From Pseudoduganella dura (GTDB taxonomy: Bacteria > Pseudomonadota > Gammaproteobacteria > Burkholderiales > Burkholderiaceae_D), in assembly GCF_009727155.1 (NCBI RefSeq), contig NZ_WNWM01000002.1, positions 4,340,001-4,404,000 of the forward strand: a stretch of DNA of 64,000 nt, read 5' to 3'. Below the pieces are notes generated by a model. It did not search any database and was not told where the DNA came from. It worked only from the letters and a program-made list of their open reading frames with translations. This document shows positions 16,395 to 25,600 of the stretch, piece by piece; the stretch's first letter is position 1; each line of letters begins with the position of its first letter. The position numbers and the translations under genes are program-made.

Positions 16395-18206
16395 TCAGGC
16401 GGCCAGTTGCTGCAACAGGTACAAACGCTGGTACAGGCCGCCTTCGATCCGCATCAGCGCATCGTGCGCGCCCGCTTCCTCGATGCGGCCGTGGTTGAGC
16501 ACCACGATCCGGTCGGCGTCCCGGATGGTGGAGAGACGGTGTGCGATCGCGATGATCGTCACCTGCCCGCGCAGCTCGTTCAGCGCCTCCTGCACCACCT
16601 GCTCGGTGGCGCTGTCGATGCGCGACGTGGCTTCGTCCAGCATCAGCACGCGCGGTTCGCCGGCCAGCGCGCGGGCGATCGCGATCAGCTGCTTCTGGCC
16701 GGACGACAGGCGCGACCCGCCTTCGCCCAGCAGCGTGTCGTAGCCGTCTTCCAGCGCCATGATGAAGTCGTGCGCATGCGCGGCGCGCGCTGCCCGCTCG
16801 ATACGCGCCAGCGGCAGGTTGCGGCCCATGTCGATGTTTTCGCGCGCCGAGGCGGCCAGCAGAAACGGATCCTGCGGCACCAGCCCCACGCGGGAACGGA
16901 ACGCATCGTGGCCGATGTCGTCCAGCGGCACGCCGTTCATCAGGATGCTGCCGCGCGGCGCCGGATAATAGCGCAGCAGCAGCGACAGCAGCGTCGACTT
17001 GCCGCTGCCCGTATGGCCGACGATGCCGTAGAACGCGCCGTGCGGGATTTGCAGGCTCAGGTCGTGCAGCACGTTGCGGTCGCCGATATAGGCAAAGTCC
17101 AGGTGGCGGATGTCGATCGCCGGCGTGCCGGACGTGGGTGCGGCTTCGTTGGCCGCCGCTTCGTCGCCCGGATTCGCGGTGCCATGCTCCGGCGCGCCCG
17201 CTTCGTCCAGCAGCCCGGCCACGCGCGCGGTGGCCACCACCGACTGCTGCAACTGGCTGAACTGCATCGTGATCTGGATCAGCGGCTCGATCACGCGCGC
17301 GATGTAGCTGATGAACGCATACAGCACGCCCACCTCGGCCACGCCGAGCACGGTGCCGTCGGCACGCTGGCCGAACAGATAGATCACGGAGGCCAGCAGC
17401 ACCACGTTCAGCATGTCCAGCGCCGGCCGCAGCAGCCATGCGTTGGCGCGGATCTCGGCGACCCGCTGCGTGTACTGGTCTTCGTTGGTGCGGCTGAACC
17501 GTTCGGCGAAACGCGCCTGCGCATTGTTCGCCTGCAGCACGCTCATGCCGCCGATCGATTCGGCCACCTGGGCGTTGATGTCGCTGCGCAGCTGGCGCGC
17601 CCTGGCCACGGCCGGGGCGGAGAGCCGCTGGTACAGCCAGACGATCAGCAGCACGCAAGGCATCAGCGCGACCACGAGCGACATCAGCCGCCAGTCCAGC
17701 CATGCCATCGCCAGGATGGTACCGGTGAGCACGATGGTGCTGTCCAGGATCACGAACAGCACCTGGATATACAGGCCCTTGACCGCTTCGGTGTCGTTGG
17801 TCACGCGCGATACCAGCTGGCCGGTGATGGCGCGGTCGAAGAATGCCATCGGCAGCCGCAGCACGTGGCCGTACACCCGCTCGCGCAGCCGCTGCACCGA
17901 GCGCATCGCCAGGCCGGACAGGCGCAGCAGCTGCAGGTAGCGCAGCCAGGAAGCGGCGCAACCGGTCAGCACCAGGCCGCCCAGCAGCAACGCCATCGAC
18001 GTCCAGTCCAGGGCGCGGGGCAGCAGGTGTTCGTCGATCAGCCGCTTGCCGAGCAGCGGGCCGAGCACCTCCAGCCCGGCGGCGAGGGCCAGCCACAGCA
18101 CGGCCCAGCCCAGGTGGTGGCGATCCGGCCCGGCGGCGTCCTTCAGCAGGCCGACCGCCTGCCGCATCGATTCTCCGCGCGTCTTTTCCAGTGTTTCAGC
18201 TTGCAT
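16395..18206 (-). CDS. ABC exporter half-transporter, consensus subunit (MdlB-like)
   Basis: This 603-residue protein has six membrane helices in the first 310 residues, then an ATPase domain. The ATPase shows Walker A (GHTGSGKS), signature LSSGQ (usually LSGGQ), Walker B with catalytic Glu (RVLMLDEATS) and the switch histidine (AIAHRLS). The start at 18206 overlaps the upstream gene by 11 bp, so the two subunits are coupled. A heterodimeric multidrug/lipid exporter like E. coli MdlAB or TM287/288 is the best match. A linker of about 25 acidic and Ala-rich residues between the domains is unusual. The substrate is unknown. Confidence 0.88.
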   Translation of the reverse strand: MQAETLEKTRGESMRQAVGLLKDAAGPDRHHLGWAVLWLALAAGLEVLGPLLGKRLIDEHLLPRALDWTSMALLLGGLVLTGCAASWLRYLQLLRLSGLAMRSVQRLRERVYGHVLRLPMAFFDRAITGQLVSRVTNDTEAVKGLYIQVLFVILDSTIVLTGTILAMAWLDWRLMSLVVALMPCVLLIVWLYQRLSAPAVARARQLRSDINAQVAESIGGMSVLQANNAQARFAERFSRTNEDQYTQRVAEIRANAWLLRPALDMLNVVLLASVIYLFGQRADGTVLGVAEVGVLYAFISYIARVIEPLIQITMQFSQLQQSVVATARVAGLLDEAGAPEHGTANPGDEAAANEAAPTSGTPAIDIRHLDFAYIGDRNVLHDLSLQIPHGAFYGIVGHTGSGKSTLLSLLLRYYPAPRGSILMNGVPLDDIGHDAFRSRVGLVPQDPFLLAASARENIDMGRNLPLARIERAARAAHAHDFIMALEDGYDTLLGEGGSRLSSGQKQLIAIARALAGEPRVLMLDEATSRIDSATEQVVQEALNELRGQVTIIAIAHRLSTIRDADRIVVLNHGRIEEAGAHDALMRIEGGLYQRLYLLQQLAA

Positions 18207-19947
18207 CGAGGCTCGCCTCCAGTTGTTGATAGCGCCACTGGCTGGCATACCAGCCATCCCGCGCCAGCAGTTCCTCGTGCGTGCCCTGTTCGACGATGCG
18301 GCCATGGTGCAGCACGATGATGCAATCGGCGGCCACCACGGCGGAGAGCCGGTGGCTGGCGATGATCGCGCTGCGCACCGGCCGCTCGCGGCGCAGTTCT
18401 TCCAGGTGTTCGAGGATGCGCGTTTCGGTGCCGGTATCGACGGCCGACAGCGCATCGTCCAGCAGCAGCAGGTCGTTGTCGGACAGCAGCGCGCGGGCGA
18501 TCGCCACGCGCTGGCGCTGGCCGCCGGACAGCGTGATGCCGCGCTCGCCCACCTCGGTTTCATACCGGTGCGGGAACAGCAGGATATCGTCGTGGATCGC
18601 GGCCAGGTCGGCCGCGTGTTCCACTTCGGCCCGCGTGGCGTCCGGCTTGGCCAGCGCGATGTTCTCGGCGATCGAGGCCGAGAACAGGAACGATTCCTGC
18701 GGCACCCAGCTGATCGCGCCGCGCAGCGCCTGGAGCTTGTAGTCGTCCAGCGCATGGCCGTTCCAGCGGGCGCTGCCCGACCGGGGCGCCAGCTGGCGCA
18801 GCAGCACGCGCAGCAGCGTGGTCTTGCCGGAGCCGGTCGGCCCCACCAGGCCGAGCGTCTGCCCGGGGCGCAGGCGCAGCGACACGTCGGCCAGCGCCGG
18901 TTCCGCCTGGCCCGGGTAGCATACTGTGAGATGGTCGAGCGCCAGTTCGCCCGGCTGCAGTACCGCCACGGTGCCGTGATCGTCGATCGACAGCGGCGCA
19001 TCGAGCATCGGCTGCAGCCGCTGCCACGCGGCGCGGCCCCGTTCCAGCAGCGACAGCACCCAGCCGGCCGCGAACATCGGCCAGATCAGCTGGCCCAGGT
19101 ACATCGAAAAGCTGGTCAGCGCGCCGATCGTCAGCTGGCCGGTCCAGACCAGGTAGCCGCCCAGGCCCAGCGTCAGGCCGGTGGCCGCCGTCAGGGTCAG
19201 GCCCACCGCCGGTTCGTAGGCCGCTTCCCAGCGCTGCGCGGTCAGGGCCGCGTCCGACGCCTTGCCGGCCAGGCTGGAGAACGTGGCCGCGCTGCGCTGT
19301 TCCAGGCCGAGGGTGCGCAGCGTGCGCACGCCGGTCAGCGTCTCCTGCACGTGATCGTTCAGTGCCGAGAAGCGTTTCAGGGAATCGGCGGCCGCCGTGT
19401 GGATCTGGCTCGAAATGCGCCAGAACGCATAGGCCATCACCGGGAACGGCAGCAGGGCAACGAGCGCCAGGCGCCAGTCGACCCCCAGCATCATGATGCC
19501 GATCACCAGCACCAGCGTCAGCGCGCCGTCGAAGCCGGCCAGCATCGCCTCGCCGGCGGCCTGTTCGATCGAATCGATATCGTTGGTGGCCAGCGCCATC
19601 AGGTCGCCGGTGCGCTGTTTCTGGTAGAACGCCGGTCCCTGCAATGTCAGGCGCCGGTAGAAACGGGTGCGCAGTTCCACGCCGAGCCGGTAGGCGGTCG
19701 AATACAGGCGGATGCGCCAGGCGACCCGCAGGCCGTAGTTGGCCACGCCCACCAGCAGCAGCAGGCCGACGCCTTCCAGCAGTTCGGTATGGGGCAGGCG
19801 CTGGGCGGCCAGCGCATCGACCATCTGGCCGATCTTGCGGGGAATCCAGACGCCGATGACGGCGACGAGGGCCAGCATCACGCCGGCGCCCGCGTACGCG
19901 CGCCAGTGCGTACGCACGAAGCTCGTGATTAGCCTCGATAAACTCAT
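18196..19947 (-). CDS. ABC exporter half-transporter, degenerate-site subunit (MdlA-like)
   Basis: This 583-residue protein has six N-terminal membrane helices (first: YAGAGVMLALVAVIGVWI) and a C-terminal ATPase. Walker A is GPTGSGKT and the signature is LSGGQ. Walker B ends LLLLDDALSAVD, so Asp replaces the catalytic Glu; the H-loop is IASHRLS. Such a non-catalytic site is typical of one half of heterodimeric exporters, as in E. coli MdlA. Its partner is the next gene, which keeps the Glu. The pair lies in one operon with this gene first; about 200 bp upstream lies the phasin terminator. Confidence 0.88.
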   Translation of the reverse strand: MSLSRLITSFVRTHWRAYAGAGVMLALVAVIGVWIPRKIGQMVDALAAQRLPHTELLEGVGLLLLVGVANYGLRVAWRIRLYSTAYRLGVELRTRFYRRLTLQGPAFYQKQRTGDLMALATNDIDSIEQAAGEAMLAGFDGALTLVLVIGIMMLGVDWRLALVALLPFPVMAYAFWRISSQIHTAAADSLKRFSALNDHVQETLTGVRTLRTLGLEQRSAATFSSLAGKASDAALTAQRWEAAYEPAVGLTLTAATGLTLGLGGYLVWTGQLTIGALTSFSMYLGQLIWPMFAAGWVLSLLERGRAAWQRLQPMLDAPLSIDDHGTVAVLQPGELALDHLTVCYPGQAEPALADVSLRLRPGQTLGLVGPTGSGKTTLLRVLLRQLAPRSGSARWNGHALDDYKLQALRGAISWVPQESFLFSASIAENIALAKPDATRAEVEHAADLAAIHDDILLFPHRYETEVGERGITLSGGQRQRVAIARALLSDNDLLLLDDALSAVDTGTETRILEHLEELRRERPVRSAIIASHRLSAVVAADCIIVLHHGRIVEQGTHEELLARDGWYASQWRYQQLEASLDAS

Positions 19948-20041
19948 GACGTATTCCTTAATGAAGGTCGCTAGGATACATCAGGGGAGAAGAGCGCGTC
20001 GGCCGGGTCCGGTACGGGCCGCGGCGGTGCGGGGAAGAGCG

Positions 20042-20080
20042 GAAAAAGCAGAACGCCCGGCCGGTGGCCGGGCGTTCTTC
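20042..20080 (-). terminator. Rho-independent terminator of the phasin gene
   Basis: On the minus strand the stem GAACGCCCGGCC pairs with GGCCGGGCGTTC and is followed by TGCTTTTT. It lies 84 bp beyond the phasin stop. Confidence 0.85.
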
Positions 20081-20108
20081 AGGCGACAGGGGCCTGCTTC
20101 AGGCGGTT

Positions 20109-20160
20109 GGCCTGGCGTGATTCAAACCGGCCGGCCTGGCGTAGTTCAGGCCATTGGCCT
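20109..20160. repeat. 24-bp imperfect tandem repeat between the phasin gene and its terminator
   Basis: Units beginning GGCCTGGCGT occur at 20109 and 20133, and a third shorter unit begins GGCCTGAATT. They lie in the 3' untranslated region of the phasin gene. No function is evident. Confidence 0.5.
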
Positions 20161-20163
20161 GAA

Positions 20164-21171
20164 TTACTTGCGCGACCGGCCCGGGGCGGACTTTGCCTGG
20201 GCGGACTTGTCGGCCAGCGCGGCCACGGGTTCGGCGGCCGGTTTCGAAGCGGCCCTGCCGCGCCCGCCCTTTTGCGTCGAAGGTTCCGTTTCGAACAGCG
20301 GGGCAGAAGACGCCGTGACCGGCGCCGGGGCTTGCGCGGTTTCCGCTGCCGCGCCGGTCACGCGTTCGACTGCCGCCGCGACCGCGTCCTTGGGGGCCGG
20401 CGCCGCTTCGGCAGCCTTGGCGATGTTGTCGCTGGCCGCCTCGACCGCATCGACGGTGGGGGCGCCGATCGCCTCGGCTGCGTCGTTCGCGGCCCTGGCA
20501 CCCGCCTCGGTCGCATCCCTGGCCGCCCTGGCGCTGGCTTCGACGGCGGCGTCCTGCACCTTGCCGGCTGCGTTTGCCGCGTCGTCGATTTCCTCGGTGG
20601 TCTCGCGCGCCGCGCCCGCCAGGCTGCCGGAGGTGGCACGGGCCGCCTCCACCGCGCTGCTCGTGGCGGCCTGCGCCGCATCGCTCGCCGCATGCGCGGC
20701 CTGGGAGGCGGTGCCGGCCGCGCCCTCGGCGGCGGCCTGGGTGGCTTCGGCTGCCGCATTGGTTGCCGCCACGGCCGCGTTGACGGCCGATTCGGTCACC
20801 TGCGTCACAGCGGGCGCAGCCAGTACCAGTGCCTTGGCCGGCACGTCGCGCAGGCGCTCGCTGGCCGTCCTGAACAGTGCCTGCTGGGTCTGGCTGGCGA
20901 TCGAGAACAATTCGCGGTTGTAGGCAAACAGGCCTTCGAGCGCGGACAGGGGGCGGGCCAGGTCGAGCACCGCGCGCGGGTCCTTCGCTTCGATCAGCTG
21001 GCGGGCTGCGATGGCGCTGCGTTCGGCGGCGTTGCGCGCCGTGCTCAGGTTCAGTGCGACCACCTGGCCAGCAACATCGACGGTGTTCTTCAGCACGCTG
21101 TTCAGGAAGTTGAGCTGGCTTTCTAACTGCGACTTGCTGGTGGCGGAAATTTGTTCGGTAATCGAAGACAT
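20164..21171 (-). CDS. Phasin family protein (polyhydroxyalkanoate granule-associated)
   Basis: This 335-residue protein has the phasin_2 pattern in its first 130 residues: MSSITEQISATSKSQLESQL, then NSVLKNTVDVAGQVVALNLS and SIASQTQQALFRTA. Phasins coat intracellular poly-3-hydroxybutyrate granules and limit their coalescence. Residues about 135-300 are an extended Ala-rich, low-complexity helical region (AAEATQAAAEGAAGTASQAA and similar), much longer than the typical 180-residue phasin. The tail is basic (RGRAASKPA and PGRSRK) like PhaF-type, DNA-binding phasins. The ATG at 21171 has GGAGAG just upstream. Two TGC-N3-GCA elements in the leader may bind the PhaR repressor. Confidence 0.85.
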   Translation of the reverse strand: MSSITEQISATSKSQLESQLNFLNSVLKNTVDVAGQVVALNLSTARNAAERSAIAARQLIEAKDPRAVLDLARPLSALEGLFAYNRELFSIASQTQQALFRTASERLRDVPAKALVLAAPAVTQVTESAVNAAVAATNAAAEATQAAAEGAAGTASQAAHAASDAAQAATSSAVEAARATSGSLAGAARETTEEIDDAANAAGKVQDAAVEASARAARDATEAGARAANDAAEAIGAPTVDAVEAASDNIAKAAEAAPAPKDAVAAAVERVTGAAAETAQAPAPVTASSAPLFETEPSTQKGGRGRAASKPAAEPVAALADKSAQAKSAPGRSRK

Positions 21172-21196
21172 GAGCTCTCCTTGGAACAATGAATTG

Positions 21197-21282
21197 TGCG
21201 TTGCAATAAATGCATTCTAGCGATGTATCAAGGCGTTGGAAAGCGCTTTGTGCGCTCTTTATTCAGTAATTTATGCATTGCA
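21197..21282. promoter_or_regulatory. Intergenic promoter region of phasin and codA with two TGC-N3-GCA elements
   Basis: TGCGTTGCA (21197-21205) and TGCATTGCA (21274-21282) match the TGC-N3-GCA core reported for PhaR-type regulators of granule genes. They lie in an AT-rich stretch upstream of the phasin gene. The assignment is inferred from the motif and context. Confidence 0.4.
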
Positions 21283-21373
21283 ACATGCATTTCGGCGCCT
21301 TCCGTGCACATGTTGTTGCGCCGTTTGCGCCGATATCCCTACAATCGACCATACCCATTGCCGGAGCTCACTC

Positions 21374-22654
21374 ATGGAATTCGTCATTCGCAACGCCGCG
21401 CTGCCCGATGGCCGCACGGGCATTGATATTGCTGTGCAACATGGCCGCATTGCGGCCGTTGCGCCGCGCCTCGCCGTCACCGCCGCGCGCGAGATCGATG
21501 CCGGGGGCGACCTGGTCACGCCGCCGTTCGTCGATGCCCATTTCCATATGGACGCTACCCTGTCGTACGGCCTGCCGCGCGTAAATGCCACCGGCACGCT
21601 GCTGGAAGGCATCGCGCTGTGGGGCGAACTCAAGCCGCAACTGACCCAGGAAGCGCTGGTGGAACGGGCCATGCGCTATTGCGACTGGGCGGTGGCGCGC
21701 GGATTGCTGGCGATCCGCACCCACGTGGACGTGTGCGACGACCGGCTGCTGGCCGTGGAGGCGCTGCTGGAAGTGAAGCGCCGCGTCGCGCCGTACCTGG
21801 ACATGCAGCTGGTGGCATTCCCGCAGGACGGCCTGCTGCGCAGCCCCACGGCGCTGGCCAACCTGAAGCGGTCGATCGCGATGGGCGTGGACGTGGTGGG
21901 CGGCATTCCCCACTTCGAGCGCACCATGGCCGACGGCGCGGAATCGGTGCGCCTGCTGTGCGAATTCGCGGCGGCGCAGGGCCTGATGGTGGACATGCAC
22001 TGCGACGAGTCGGACGACCCGCTGTCGCGCCATATCGAAACGCTGGCCGCCGAAACGCATCGCCTCGGGCTGCACGGCCGCGTGGCCGGCTCGCACCTGA
22101 CGTCGATGCACTCGATGGACAACTACTATGTGAGCAAGCTGCTGCCGCTGATCGCGGAATCCGGCGTGGCGGCCATCGCCAACCCGCTGATCAACATCAC
22201 GCTGCAGGGCCGGCACGACACCTACCCGAAGCGGCGCGGCATGACGCGGGTACCGGAACTGATGGCCGCCGGCGTGACCGTGGCGTTCGGCCACGACTGC
22301 GTGATGGACCCGTGGTACGGCATGGGTTCCGGCGACATGCTGGAGGTGGCGCACATGGGCCTGCACGTGGCGCAGATGACGAGCCAGCAGGCGATGCGCG
22401 CCTGCTTCGCCGCCGTCACCGACAACCCGGCGAAGATCCTGGGACTGGAAGGCTACGGCCTGGAGCCCGGCTGCCATGCCGACCTGGTGCTGCTCGACGC
22501 GGCCGACCCGATCGAGGCGATCCGGCTACGCGCGGCGCGGCGGCTGGTCATGCGGCGCGGCCGCATCGTGGCCGAGTCGCCGCGCGCCGTGGCCCGCCTC
22601 GATTTGCCGGGCCGCCCCAGCAGCGCCGATTTCCGCCAGCTTCCACCGGCATGA
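21374..22654 (+). CDS. codA: Cytosine deaminase (amidohydrolase superfamily)
   Basis: The 426-residue product is close in length and pattern to E. coli CodA (427 residues), which deaminates cytosine to uracil and ammonia using Fe2+. Matching landmarks are the metal pair DAHFHMD (residues about 57-63), THVDV, VAFPQDG, the catalytic glutamate in HCDESDD, the metal histidine in GSHLTSMHS, NPLINITLQGRHDTYPKRRG and the final metal Asp in FGHDC. CodA has two Asp here (HDD); this protein has Cys after the metal Asp. That second Asp contacts the pyrimidine ring in CodA, so the substrate range may differ, for example isoguanine or another aminopyrimidine. GGAG lies ahead of the ATG. No cytosine permease gene is adjacent. 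Confidence 0.85.
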   Translation: MEFVIRNAALPDGRTGIDIAVQHGRIAAVAPRLAVTAAREIDAGGDLVTPPFVDAHFHMDATLSYGLPRVNATGTLLEGIALWGELKPQLTQEALVERAMRYCDWAVARGLLAIRTHVDVCDDRLLAVEALLEVKRRVAPYLDMQLVAFPQDGLLRSPTALANLKRSIAMGVDVVGGIPHFERTMADGAESVRLLCEFAAAQGLMVDMHCDESDDPLSRHIETLAAETHRLGLHGRVAGSHLTSMHSMDNYYVSKLLPLIAESGVAAIANPLINITLQGRHDTYPKRRGMTRVPELMAAGVTVAFGHDCVMDPWYGMGSGDMLEVAHMGLHVAQMTSQQAMRACFAAVTDNPAKILGLEGYGLEPGCHADLVLLDAADPIEAIRLRAARRLVMRRGRIVAESPRAVARLDLPGRPSSADFRQLPPA

Positions 22655-22688
22655 TGAAGCCGCCGCCGTGCGAACGGCCGCCGCCATT

Positions 22689-25600
22689 CTACTGCGTGGA
22701 TTTCGACTCGCCGCGCGACTGAGCCGCCGGGAAGAACCACGCCAGGGCACGGTGCACGCGGCCTGCCCAGGACTGCTCGCTGTGGGTGCCCCCTTCGTCC
22801 TCCACGTACAGCAGGTTGCCGCCTTCGTGCCAGCCGTTGCGCAGGAGCGCCTGGCGGAAGGCGCGCGTGCCCTCGATGCCGTCCGCGGCCGTGCCGCCGT
22901 CCACGTACAGCCTTACCGGCGTTGCCGCCGCCCGCGGCGCGGTGGCCACCGGCGTGCTGCCGTTCCACCAGAACGAGCCGGACACGATGCCGGCCTGGCC
23001 GAACACGTTCGCATGTTGCTGCGCCATGTGCAGCGACGCCAGGCCGCCGAATGACGAACCCATGACGGCGGTATCGGCCCGGCCCGGCAGCGTGCGGTAG
23101 CGGCCGTCGATGTAAGGTTTGACGGTGTCGACGAGGAAGCGGCCATACGCCGCGACCTTGCCGCCGCCCCAGCGCGCGTCGCAGCACGGCGTGTACTCGG
23201 CATTGCGTTCCGGCGTGTTGTCGACGCCGACCACGATGATTTCCCGCATCTCGCCCCACGCGGCCAGGCGGTCCGCCACCTCGTCGATGTTCCACTCGGC
23301 ACCGTAGGCCGCCGTCTTCGGATCGAACAGGTTCTGGCCATCGTGCATGTACAGCACCGGGTAGCGCTTGCCGGGATTCCGATCGTAGCCGGCCGGCAGC
23401 CAGATCCGGAGCTTTCTCTCGTTCGCCAGTTGCGGCGAGGCGAACCGGTCGACGATCTCCAGCCGGCCCCTGGCCACCGGGCCGTTCATGGGCATGTCCG
23501 CCGGCGCGCCCGTCGCCAGCAGCCGGATGCCGTGGATGTCGAAACGGTTCATCGCGCCCGCCTTGCCGCCCGCATCGGCGTACGCGGCGTTCGACTGCAG
23601 GCTGCTCATGTTGATGAAGTCGGACAGTTCGATGGCGAACGTGCCCGCCTTCAGCTGCGCCGCCAGCGGCGTCGAATACACCGTTTGCCCGGCGGGGGAG
23701 TGCGGCAGCTGCACGACGCCCCGGGCGACGACGGTGCCGGCCGCATCGATCACCTTCATCCACTTGACGCCGCCGGTGATGCCCAGGTTGACCTGGTGCG
23801 CGTTGTTGCGGTAGCGCACCTGCACCGCGTACGTGCCGGCCTGCCGGACGGCGATGCTGGCGGCGAACGTGTCGGCGGGCGCGCCCCACTGGCCGATCAC
23901 GCCGTCCCGGGCCTTGACGCTGGAGGCGATGCGCGCATCGCCCGCCGCCACCTCGAGCGCGGTGCCGAGGCAGGCGGGGGCACTGTGGTGGCTGCGGTTG
24001 CCCGACACCGGGAACACCGCTTCCACGGCATAGCAGGAGGCGGTGCCGGGCTTCGGATCCGTCCAGGCCGCGCCGCGGATGTTCGCCGCCACGAGGCGGC
24101 CGTCGCGATAGATGTTATAGACGGCACCGGCGGCCGGTGCGGCATCGAATTTCAATTCGGCCAGCTTGCCGCGGGCGGCGGCCGTGACGGCCGGTTCGGC
24201 CGGCGAGAACACGGCGGGGTCGAGCGCCAGCGGATCGGCCGCCACGCGCGTGAGCGCCTGCCGTCCCGGCAGCAGGGCGCCCAGCTGCACCACGATCGTG
24301 TTGTGCGCCGCCAGGTCCTGCCACTTGATGCGGCCATCGACGGGCTTGCCGTTCAGCAGAACCTGCTGCACCGGGTAGTAACCGGATGCGTCTTGCGGCG
24401 CCGGCAGCACCACCTGCACGTCGAGCGCGTGGCCGCGCAGCCGCAGGCCGGCCAGCAGGGCGCTGCCGGAACCGCGGAACGCCTCGTTGCGCAGTTTCGA
24501 CGTGATGAACGGCTTGACCTGGATGCCGTCGTTCGTGGTGGAGACGCCGAACACGCCGCCCACCAGCGCGCCGGCGAAGCCGCCGACGGACCACAGCTGG
24601 CGGCGCGAATTGACCACCGGGCCGGACAAGTCCCGCGCCGTATCCTTGCCGTCTTCGAGCATCGGCTGGCCGCTGAGCCATTCCATGTTTTCCATGTTCG
24701 ACGCATTGACGGCGGCCGCGCGCAACAGCGTGTCGTAGGCCGCGTCGGCCGCTGCCACGTTCTGCACCTGCACTGCCGCCTTCAGGCCGTAGGCGGTGAC
24801 GAAGGGCCAGATCGCGCGGTTGTGGTACACGGCGCGGCCCGGCTGCTGCGGCCAGATCACCGGCGCGCCCATCGGCCCGTGCGGGTAGCGTGCCACGATG
24901 CTGGTGGCCTGCTCGGCATCGGCCACGCCCGTGACCACGGCCAGCGCCTGCCCGAGCCAGTCGAACTTGTCCATCGGCGCGCCGTCGAAGTGGCCGGCGG
25001 TCAGGCTGCTGTACATGCCGGCATCCTTCAGCCACAGCCGGGCATTGATCGCGTCCTTCAGTTGCACCGCCCAGTCGCCGTAGCGCTTCGCCGTGGCGGC
25101 GTCGCCCTGTTCTTCCGCCAATTGCGCCGCCAGCGTCAGCGCCTTGTAGTGCGCCACGTTGGTCGACAGGGCCTTGGCCGTGGCCATGTGCGCCAGGTGG
25201 TCCGGGGTCCAGCTGGCGTAGCTTTGCTCGCGCCAGTCGAGGAACGACTGTTCGCCGTTGTACAGGCCCGCGGCCGGGTCGAACACCGCCACGCGGTCGA
25301 TCTCGAGCGTGTTGGCCAGCGCCTTCAGCGCCACCGGCACGAAGGCCGCGCGCTCCTCTGGCGGCAGCGCCTTCAGTGCCTCGTCCGCGCCGAAGGCCCA
25401 CGTCACGCGGTCGGTGCTGACGGGCCAGCTGCCGCCGCTGCCGGTATCCTGCACGATCTGCAGGCCATCGGCGCTGCCCGGCACGACAGCCGGTTTCGTG
25501 ACCCCGTCGCGGTAACCCGCCAGCTTGAACTGCAGCGAGTTGCGTACCCGCTGCGGGTCCAGCATGCCCAGGCCGAGGCCGGCCGCGTACGACAGGTCGC

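Noticed and set aside
16395-19001. 868-codon extension of the second ABC subunit
   Set aside because: The first 265 codons lie in the upstream ABC gene in another frame. The MQAETLEK start at 18206 gives the normal half-transporter length.
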